A stretch of 6,207 bases of DNA, taken from NCBI RefSeq assembly GCF_010892395.1, contig NZ_JAACKB010000110.1:1-6207 (forward strand), written 5' to 3'. Source of the DNA: Sulfurovum sp. bin170 (GTDB taxonomy: Bacteria; Campylobacterota; Campylobacteria; Campylobacterales; Sulfurovaceae). Positions 1 through 5,017 of the stretch are shown here, in pieces. The position numbers and the translations under genes are program-made. Each line of letters opens with the position of its first letter. Position 1 is the stretch's first letter. The notes beneath the pieces were generated by a model that saw only the letters and a program-made list of their open reading frames with translations, ran no database searches and was not told the origin of the DNA.

Positions 1-55
1 TACTCTCTTTTTCAAGAGTTTTTGTTATTTTTTCTATGTAGGTTTTTAATTTCAT
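1..55 (-). CDS. Possible 5' end of an unidentified gene (partial)
   Basis: An open frame begins at an ATG at 55-53 on the minus strand and leaves the window after 18 codons (MKLKTYIEKITKTLEKES), lysine- and glutamate-rich and apparently helical. It lies downstream of der on the same strand and could be the next gene of that transcript. I see no Shine-Dalgarno sequence before the ATG. A TGCTAAAAT extended -10-like sequence at 75-67 on the minus strand would give a nearly leaderless message, so the true start may lie elsewhere. The in-frame TAA at 61-59 rules out a start further upstream in this frame. Too little is visible to name a product, and the frame could be chance in AT-rich DNA. Confidence 0.35.
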   Translation of the reverse strand, partial: MKLKTYIEKITKTLEKES

Positions 56-98
56 TTTTTATTGACATTTTAGCATAATTTTTTTTCCGTAGTTTTCA

Positions 99-128
99 GC
101 ATATAAGGAACCGATGGCTTCAGCCTCG
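99..128 (-). repeat. Dispersed 30-bp palindromic repeat, copy 1
   Basis: Read on the minus strand, this stretch matches 4890-4919 of the plus strand at 29 of 30 positions. The single difference is at base 111. It contains the near-palindrome GGCTGAAGCC (125-116 on the minus strand). Its 107-125 part fits the consensus GGCTRAAGCCNNCGNTTCC, also found at 4893-4911 and 4983-5001. It lies between the der stop codon and the possible next gene, where such repeats usually sit. No transposase is nearby. It may belong to a family dispersed through the genome, but only the copies in this window can be seen. Confidence 0.75.
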
Positions 129-169
129 TCTATTGTTTCAGGACTAAAATTTGCATTTCCTAAAAAACT

Positions 170-1570
170 CTAATCATCGTCCATTCTCTGCCCTCTATGT
201 CTAGCAGATATATCCAAAGGCACACCCTCAAAGTCAAATTTTGACCGAAGCACATTGGCAAGGTAGCGTTTATATGAGAAGTGTAGTCCATCAGGTCTAT
301 TCATAATCAGTGCAATTTTAGGTGGTTTTATCTCATATTGCGTTGCAAATTTAATCTTGACAATCGCACCATTTAATGAAGGCACATGATGTCTATTGGT
401 AGCAAATTTAATCACCTCATTGAGCTTCGCTGTTGGAATTCTCCGTTTGTATCTCTCAAATATTAATACAATATCATCTAAGATTTTGTGAACCCTCTGA
501 CCTGTCTTTGCAGAGATAGTAATTAGTGGTGCATAGTGCAAAAATTTCAGTTCATCACGAATATCATCAACAGCCTTTTCATAAGTTATCTCATCTCGTA
601 TATCCCATTTATTTAGAACTATTAGACAACCAAGTCTGTACTTCTCTATCAGATTCGCAATTCTCTCATCAAGCTCCACAACACCAACTGTAGAGTCTAT
701 TATAAGAAGGGCAATATCTGCCTCTTTTAGCATCTCTTCTGTTCTACCCAGAGCGTATTTTTCGATTCCAAGAATCTTTCCTCGTCTTCGTATACCTGCT
801 GTATCTACAAAAGTTATCTTGTGTTCTTTGTACTCCATAGACTCATCAATGGGGTCTATAGTGGTTCCTGCAACAGGGGAGACAACGGCTCTCTCCTCTT
901 GAAGCAAAGCGTTTAAAAGTGAACTTTTACCAGTATTGACCCTACCGATAATTGCCACTTTGATGTCTCTATCTTCTGCCTGTTCCTCTTCATTATGAAT
1001 TATCTCTACAATATCTTCAAAGCTCTGCTCATCATCCTCTACTATAGTAGGAGCAGACTCCTCTTCTCTTGCAGGGATATGCTCCTCTAGCCAAGCATAA
1101 AAGTCATTCATATAGCGATTGTGACTCACAGAGATAGGCAGAGTCATATCTGCACCAAACTCTAAAAAGTCCCAATATCGTAGGCTCTCATCTTTGTCAT
1201 TATCTATCTTATTGACTATTAGAGCAATAGGTTTTCCAAGCTCTTGAAGACCATAAAACAGCTCTCTGTCCTCATCATCAGGTATATTTTTACCATCTAC
1301 CATATAGAGGATAATGTCAGCCTCTTCTGCCGTACGAAGTGAGAGTCTTTTGACCGTTGCAAACATCTCTGTACTATCATCAATCCCACCTGTATCTATC
1401 ACTTCGAAGTCACGGTCTTTTGATATGGTTACCACTCTCTTTTTGATGTCTCTTGTGGTTCCGCTTACATCTGAAGTGATGGCATCTCTCTGCCTTGCTA
1501 GACGGTTAAAGAGGGAACTCTTCCCTACATTTGGTCGTCCTAGGATGGCTACTTTTTTTAGGTTTGTCAT
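170..1570 (-). CDS. der: Ribosome biogenesis GTPase Der (EngA)
   Basis: Der is an essential tandem-GTPase protein that binds the 50S precursor and acts late in large-subunit assembly in the cytoplasm. This 466-aa product has the family's layout. GTPase domain 1 has a P-loop GRPNVGKS (11-18), SGTTRD (36-41), DTGG (59-62) and NKID (120-123). An acidic linker follows at about 167-200. GTPase domain 2 has a P-loop GRVNTGKS (209-216), AGTTID (234-239), DTAG (256-259), NKWD (320-323) and SAKTG (353-357). A KH-like RNA-binding domain runs from about 375 to the acidic end. The second P-loop has V and T where domain 1 has P and V, but the catalytic GKS is intact. The ATG at 1570 is supported by MTNLKKVAILGRPN matching the usual family N-terminus and by a purine-rich AGAGAGA 8 nt upstream (1579-1585). 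It starts 22 bp after the mscS-like stop and is probably co-transcribed with it. Confidence 0.97.
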   Translation of the reverse strand: MTNLKKVAILGRPNVGKSSLFNRLARQRDAITSDVSGTTRDIKKRVVTISKDRDFEVIDTGGIDDSTEMFATVKRLSLRTAEEADIILYMVDGKNIPDDEDRELFYGLQELGKPIALIVNKIDNDKDESLRYWDFLEFGADMTLPISVSHNRYMNDFYAWLEEHIPAREEESAPTIVEDDEQSFEDIVEIIHNEEEQAEDRDIKVAIIGRVNTGKSSLLNALLQEERAVVSPVAGTTIDPIDESMEYKEHKITFVDTAGIRRRGKILGIEKYALGRTEEMLKEADIALLIIDSTVGVVELDERIANLIEKYRLGCLIVLNKWDIRDEITYEKAVDDIRDELKFLHYAPLITISAKTGQRVHKILDDIVLIFERYKRRIPTAKLNEVIKFATNRHHVPSLNGAIVKIKFATQYEIKPPKIALIMNRPDGLHFSYKRYLANVLRSKFDFEGVPLDISARHRGQRMDDD

Positions 1571-1592
1571 ATATTATATCTCTCTATCTGTA

Positions 1593-2777
1593 TTATTTCG
1601 GAATTATATCAGATTTCTCAATATAAAGCGACTGAGAAGGGAATGCAAACTCTGCTTTGTTATCCTCCACTATCTTCATAATCTTCAAATTAACATCCTC
1701 TTTAATTTCCATATATTTTGCCCAAACTGCTGTATTGGAGAAAGTATAGATAAGGATACCCAAAGAGCTATCATCAAATGAGGTGAAATTGACAAGCATG
1801 GTACTTTTTTGTGATATGCCTTCATGATTTTGTAACATCGTTTTTATCTCCAAGAGAATATTCGTCATCTGCTCACTTGTTGTATGATATGTTACACCTA
1901 TTTTCATCTTGATTCGTCTAGTTTTACGGCGAGAGAAGTTCTCTATGGGATTGTTTGCTATCATCTGATTAGGTAAGGTAATAAGAGACTTATTAAAAGC
2001 ACGAATCTTTGTAGTACGCATCCCTATATCCTCCACAGTTCCTTCAACTCCATCTATCCTTATCCACTCACCGATACGGATAGATTTGTCAAGAAGCAGA
2101 GCGATGGAGCCAAAAAGATTGGCGGCTGTATCTTTGGCTGCTAGTGCAAAAGCAAGACCACCAATACCCAAACCTGCGACCAATCCAGCAATATTGATAC
2201 CCCAAATCTGTAAGATAGAGCCTAGTCCTACCACCATTATAATACCACGAAGAATAGTTAGCATAAAATTACCCATCTCATGAGCGAGTTCTGGGTTAAA
2301 TTTGCTCATAAAATGATAAGCTGCATCTCTGAAGGCATGAGTGAGGGCTAAGATAACCCAAAATATATTAAACATAACCATACTACTCGTTATTTTTGTT
2401 ACAAGCTCTGTCTCCAAAAATAGTAGAGCAAAAAAGAGATTGAATCCAATAATCACAAAGAGAAAAGAGATGGGACCTTTTAGTGCATAGAGGACTCTAT
2501 CATCATAAAATGTCTCTGTTCTCCTTGTTAATGGTTGCAGAATTTTGATGGTAAGTTTTGTAAACATTTTTCTAAGAAATAGAAAAAAGAAGAGCGCTAA
2601 AAAAGCAGTAATGAGATTGGCAAGAGGAACGCCAAAATAGGTTTCGGCAAGATAGCTTCCATACTCACTGTTGTATAGTTGTGCCAAAAATTCTTGAGTG
2701 TGGTCTTCTAATTCCAAATCGAGAGTATCTATTATCTTTTCTGTTTGGGTTACATTGGTATCGTTATTCTCATTCAT
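1593..2777 (-). CDS. MscS-family small mechanosensitive ion channel
   Basis: MscS-family channels open under membrane tension and release solutes during hypo-osmotic shock; they sit as homo-heptamers in the inner membrane. This 394-aa protein has a polar N-terminus (1-50) with no signal peptide, then hydrophobic segments at about 53-69, 102-121, 131-149 and 172-192. The Gly/Ala-rich pore helix follows (about 195-229, including GLGIGGLAFALAAKD). Next comes the beta domain with DGVEGTVEDIGMRTT (242-256) and LPN (268-270), then an alpha/beta C-terminal domain ending near FAFPSQSLYIE (377-387). This is longer than E. coli MscS (286 aa), with at least one extra N-terminal helix as in larger paralogues; the exact subfamily is unclear. 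ATG 2777 is the first start in the frame; only a weak purine stretch precedes it. It leads the minus-strand pair with der. Confidence 0.93.
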   Translation of the reverse strand: MNENNDTNVTQTEKIIDTLDLELEDHTQEFLAQLYNSEYGSYLAETYFGVPLANLITAFLALFFFLFLRKMFTKLTIKILQPLTRRTETFYDDRVLYALKGPISFLFVIIGFNLFFALLFLETELVTKITSSMVMFNIFWVILALTHAFRDAAYHFMSKFNPELAHEMGNFMLTILRGIIMVVGLGSILQIWGINIAGLVAGLGIGGLAFALAAKDTAANLFGSIALLLDKSIRIGEWIRIDGVEGTVEDIGMRTTKIRAFNKSLITLPNQMIANNPIENFSRRKTRRIKMKIGVTYHTTSEQMTNILLEIKTMLQNHEGISQKSTMLVNFTSFDDSSLGILIYTFSNTAVWAKYMEIKEDVNLKIMKIVEDNKAEFAFPSQSLYIEKSDIIPK

Positions 2778-2812
2778 ATCTTAATCTTTCTGTTTATTTC
2801 TATTCTCTTCGT

Positions 2813-2818
2813 ATTTTA
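2813..2818 (-). promoter_or_regulatory. Candidate -10 box of the mscS-like/der transcript
   Basis: TAAAAT on the minus strand, in the context TTTGATAAAATAC, differs from TATAAT by one base. It lies 35 bp upstream of the mscS-like ATG, giving a leader of about 28 nt. Its -35 region would fall near 2836-2841, over the -10 box of the divergent gene. The call rests on motif and position only, in AT-rich DNA. Confidence 0.35.
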
Positions 2819-2833
2819 TCAAATTTTTTTAGT

Positions 2834-2839
2834 TATAAT
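2834..2839 (+). promoter_or_regulatory. -10 box for the DUF3108 gene
   Basis: A perfect TATAAT lies 22 bp upstream of the chosen ATG, preceded by an AAATTTTTTT tract at 2821-2830. Campylobacterota housekeeping promoters typically have a TATAAT-like -10 and T-rich upstream periodicity in place of a clear -35. Transcription would start near 2846, leaving a leader of about 16 nt that still holds the ribosome binding site. Confidence 0.6.
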
Positions 2840-2850
2840 GCTTCAAAAAG

Positions 2851-2856
2851 AGAGGA
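2851..2856 (+). promoter_or_regulatory. Shine-Dalgarno site that fixes the DUF3108 start
   Basis: AGAGGA, within AGAGAGGA at 2849-2856, ends 5 nt before the ATG at 2862. It supports that ATG over the in-frame ATGs at 2745 and 2838. The first of those lies inside the opposing mscS-like gene, and the second overlaps the -10 box. Confidence 0.75.
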
Positions 2857-2861
2857 TTGCA

Positions 2862-3602
2862 ATGCAAAAGTTCTTGATGATAATGGTTTCACTTCTTTTT
2901 ATCTTTAATATATCGAATGCTGAAACTATTGAAGTAAAATATAAGGTAGAGTTTGGAATTTTTGGTGAGATAGGGATTGCCGAAGCAAAACTAACTAAAG
3001 ATGATAGCTTTTATGTGATAGATATAGATTTGGAGGCAACAGGGATTGCAAAGACACTATCAAGAGGTCAAAAAGAGAGACACATATCCAAAGGTCATAT
3101 AGCGGATGGTGTAATGGTCTCTGATTTGTACCAGATTATCAAACATTATGGCTCCAAGATGACCGATAGAGTCTACAAAATAGACCATGATAAAAAAGAG
3201 GTTATAAGAGTAACTCAAAAGTGGAAAAGAGGAGAGATGTATAAAGATGAGACAAAGGTCATGAAAGAGTATGCAAAAGATGACCTGTTGACTCTCTATT
3301 TTAATCTAAACAGCTATGTAAAAGATAGAACCACAAGCAAAGATTATCGTTTTGAAGCTGTCGGTGCAGAGAAACAGGATGGTTTTGTGGATGTTCATAT
3401 TCCAAATAGTGATGAGTTACCAGAGTTCAAAAAGATGCTTGGCGAGGATGCCGACTGGTATGCTAGAGCAGTTATTCATCAAGAGATTTTCTCTAGTGAC
3501 AAAGGAGAGTTGCTTCTAAGTATTGGCAAAGATGGCATTGCCCAAAAAGCTGTATTGAAAGATTTGATATTTTTTGGGGATATTCGAGCGTTTCGTTTGT
3601 AG
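2862..3602 (+). CDS. Exported DUF3108-family protein
   Basis: The 246-aa product begins with a signal peptide: a lysine, a hydrophobic core (about 4-16) and NISNA followed by a likely signal peptidase I cut after residue 20. The mature part is rich in alternating beta-type sequence, with EVKYKVEFGIFGEIGIAE near the mature N-terminus and DDLLTLYFNLNSY (140-152), a pattern I recognise from DUF3108 proteins, which are periplasmic or envelope proteins of unknown function. No lipobox cysteine, catalytic motif or later membrane segment is visible. The frame is open back to 2745, but residues from there would be translated from DNA antisense to mscS-like. The -10 box and Shine-Dalgarno site place the start at 2862. 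It diverges from mscS-like and converges on the AIM24-family gene. Its TAG stop coincides with the left end of an inverted-repeat element. Confidence 0.78.
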   Translation: MQKFLMIMVSLLFIFNISNAETIEVKYKVEFGIFGEIGIAEAKLTKDDSFYVIDIDLEATGIAKTLSRGQKERHISKGHIADGVMVSDLYQIIKHYGSKMTDRVYKIDHDKKEVIRVTQKWKRGEMYKDETKVMKEYAKDDLLTLYFNLNSYVKDRTTSKDYRFEAVGAEKQDGFVDVHIPNSDELPEFKKMLGEDADWYARAVIHQEIFSSDKGELLLSIGKDGIAQKAVLKDLIFFGDIRAFRL

Positions 3603-3736
3603 GTTCGATGAAATCTAATAAATGATATTGGCATAAATAAATGCCAATAATTTTAAAAAATTTCAAATATTACACCATTGAAAAAACGAATTTATTGGTT
3701 ATTCTATTGTTAATTGTTCGATTTCATCGAACCTAC
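3599..3736. repeat. MITE-like inverted-repeat element between convergent stop codons
   Basis: The 17-bp arms 3599-3615 (GTAGGTTCGATGAAATC) and 3720-3736 are perfect reverse complements. Pairing continues imperfectly for about 10 bp inward. The right arm also forms a local hairpin, GTTCGA/TCGAAC at 3716-3721 and 3727-3732, which is degraded on the left. Inside lies a second hairpin, 3626-3634 with 3641-3649, and no open reading frame. The left arm overlaps the DUF3108 stop codon (3600-3602) and the right arm ends on the first base of the AIM24-family stop (3736-3738). The arms contain TA at 3600-3601 and 3734-3735, as expected of a TA-inserting element. It could equally be a structured bidirectional terminator that did not come from a mobile element. 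Confidence 0.7.
3626..3654 (+). terminator. Candidate terminator of the DUF3108 gene
   Basis: A 9-bp perfect stem, TATTGGCAT with ATGCCAATA (3626-3634 and 3641-3649), has a 6-nt loop and is followed by a short TTTT at 3651-3654. It lies 24 bp after the DUF3108 stop. The stem has only three G-C pairs and the T run is short, so termination may be weak. On the opposite strand it could also help end the AIM24-family transcript. Confidence 0.4.
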
Positions 3737-4788
3737 TAATGCCTACTCCCCATCACCATATCACCAATCATTCCAAGAGCAGAACCTTCACCTTGGTCAC
3801 TGCCTCCGCCTTGTGGAGCAGCAGAGAGCATTCTTCCTGCTAATCGTGAGAATGGCAGAGATTGTACCCAGATTTTTCCCTCACCTTGCAGTTTTGCAAA
3901 GAAGAATCCCTCTCCACCAAAAAGACCTGTTTTGATTCCACCTGCCTGTTCTAGGTCAAACTCAATCTGAGGCTCCATAGCTACTAGACAACCTGTATCG
4001 AGATGTAGAGTCTCACCTGCTTTTAGTTCAATCTCTTTTAGCATTCCTCCTGCGTGGATAAATACCATTCCGTCACCTTCGAGTTTTTGCATGATGAAAC
4101 CTTCTCCACCAAAGAGTCCTGTTAGTATCTTTCTTTGGATATGGATACCGATAGAGACACCTTTTGCTGCGGCAAGGAAACAATCTTTTTGGCAGATGAG
4201 CGTTCCACCCTCTATTTTGGAGAGGTCAACAGGGATAATTCTCCCAGGGTATGGTGCTGCAAAAGCTAGTTTTGCTTTGCCATGCCCCTCATGTGTAAAG
4301 ACTGTGGTAAAGAGACTCTCTCCTGTTACTAATCGCTTTCCAGCTCCTACTAATTTGTCAAAAAAACCACCATTGTCTGCTTTTGAGCCTGAACCATCAC
4401 CAAATACTGTATCCATAACTACAGTGCTATCTTTATACATCATCGACCCAGCTTCCGCAACCACAGACTCACGAGGGTCAAGCTCTATCTCCACATACTG
4501 TATATCTTCACCAAATATCTTGTAGTCAATCTCATCAGCTGTCTCAAAAGCTTGTCTACTACCCATCGCTCTTGATGGTGGTGCAGTTGGGCTACTAGCA
4601 CCTCTTCCATATAGGCTATTGGTTCTAGGTTGGAGTTCTGCAATTTCTGTTATTGGTCTCCAGTCACTAAAACCCTCTTTCCATGCAAATCCACTATTGT
4701 CATCTTTTGCATATCTTTTCGCCTCATTTGTTGAGAGTGGACCTACTGTTTTTCCGTTATCATACTCTAAAAACCATTCTACATTCAT
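3736..4788 (-). CDS. GYF_2 domain fused to AIM24/TIGR00266-family protein
   Basis: The 350-aa protein has an N-terminal GYF_2-type domain (about 1-50), shown by EWFLEYDNGKTVGPLS and FAWKEGFSDWRPI, a fold linked to peptide or protein binding. A Pro/Ser/Arg linker (51-80) leads to an AIM24 (TIGR00266) domain at about 86-315. That domain shows three related units: GESLF...HEGHGKAKLA (156-175), GGEGFIMQKLEGDG (227-240) and GGEGFFFAKLQGEG (291-304). A Gly-rich tail ends the protein. There is no signal peptide or membrane segment, so it is probably cytoplasmic. AIM24 is named for a yeast mitochondrial inner-membrane protein; the bacterial members' biochemical role is not established. The ATG at 4788 has AAGGAA at 4801-4796, about 8 nt away, and starts the GYF_2 match directly. 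It lies downstream of the TMEM43-family gene on the same strand, across a repeat-filled spacer. Confidence 0.9.
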   Translation of the reverse strand: MNVEWFLEYDNGKTVGPLSTNEAKRYAKDDNSGFAWKEGFSDWRPITEIAELQPRTNSLYGRGASSPTAPPSRAMGSRQAFETADEIDYKIFGEDIQYVEIELDPRESVVAEAGSMMYKDSTVVMDTVFGDGSGSKADNGGFFDKLVGAGKRLVTGESLFTTVFTHEGHGKAKLAFAAPYPGRIIPVDLSKIEGGTLICQKDCFLAAAKGVSIGIHIQRKILTGLFGGEGFIMQKLEGDGMVFIHAGGMLKEIELKAGETLHLDTGCLVAMEPQIEFDLEQAGGIKTGLFGGEGFFFAKLQGEGKIWVQSLPFSRLAGRMLSAAPQGGGSDQGEGSALGMIGDMVMGSRH

Positions 4789-4861
4789 CTTTTTATTCCT
4801 TTTTATAACTGTTGATATTTTGCAAGACTAGGAAACGAAAACTTTAGTTTCGTCTCTTTCG

Positions 4862-4993
4862 GGGCTAAAGCCTAATGCCAATGAATTAGCGAGGCTGAAG
4901 CCATCGTTTCCTTATATGCAATCTGCATTTTCAGAATCGGCGTGTTTACACCCGAACTATTTAGCTTAATTCATTGGCATTGGGCTAAAGCCT
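4862..4993. repeat. Inverted-repeat element with 12-bp flanking direct repeats
   Basis: Perfect 15-bp inverted arms, AATGCCAATGAATTA at 4874-4888 and its complement at 4967-4981, bound a 108-bp segment. Two further bases pair past a one-base bulge. GGGCTAAAGCCT occurs immediately outside both arms (4862-4873 and 4982-4993), exactly 120 bp apart, like a target-site duplication. Because that 12-mer is itself nearly palindromic, it could instead be an imperfect extension of the arms. Short palindromes punctuate the element: GGCTAAAGCC (4863-4872), GGCTGAAGCC (4893-4902), GTGTTTACAC (4942-4951) and GGCTAAAGCC (4983-4992). No coding region is evident. It fills most of the spacer between the TMEM43-family and AIM24-family genes. 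Confidence 0.72.
4890..4919 (+). repeat. Dispersed 30-bp palindromic repeat, copy 2
   Basis: This lies inside the inverted-repeat element and matches the minus strand of 128-99 at 29 of 30 positions. It contains GGCTGAAGCC (4893-4902). The match covers only these 30 bp and does not extend to the element's arms, so the shared unit is smaller than the element. Confidence 0.75.
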
Positions 4994-5001
4994 CCGATTC
5001 C
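4983..5001 (+). repeat. Diverged third copy of the 19-bp palindromic unit
   Basis: GGCTAAAGCCTCCGATTCC matches the unit at 4893-4911 in 15 of 19 positions, and both fit GGCTRAAGCCNNCGNTTCC. It begins in the right-hand flanking direct repeat and extends past it towards the TMEM43-family stop codon at 5018. If the 4874-4981 segment were an insertion, this unit would be its original target. Confidence 0.55.
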
Positions 5002-5017
5002 AAGTAACTTTTAATTA

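Noticed and set aside
5..24. Hairpin CTCTT/AAGAG followed by TTTTT on the plus strand
   Set aside because: The stem is only 5 bp and no plus-strand gene precedes it in the window; it falls within the possible minus-strand coding region.
1571..1577. TATAAT-like sequence immediately before the der ATG (minus strand)
   Set aside because: It would place the transcription start inside the coding region, so it is explained by local AT richness; der is more likely transcribed from the mscS-like promoter.
1314..1781. Plus-strand open frame across the der/mscS-like junction
   Set aside because: It is antisense to the N-terminus of Der and the C-terminus of the channel, with no ribosome binding site or recognisable protein character.
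2745..2861. N-terminal extension of the DUF3108 protein (39 hydrophobic residues)
   Set aside because: It overlaps the opposing mscS-like start and spans the TATAAT box. A good Shine-Dalgarno site and signal peptide instead support the ATG at 2862.
4091..4525. Plus-strand open frame of 144 codons
   Set aside because: It is wholly antisense to the AIM24-family gene, with proline/serine-rich sequence typical of a shadow frame.
4831..4853. Imperfect hairpin around CGAAAACTTTAGTTTCG as an operator or riboswitch
   Set aside because: The stem is short, bulged and A-T rich, matches no riboswitch I know, and sits beside the repeat element, so it is more likely part of that repetitive spacer.
4862..5001. 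CRISPR array
   Set aside because: The repeats are short, irregularly spaced palindromes in mixed contexts, with no uniform spacers and no cas genes.
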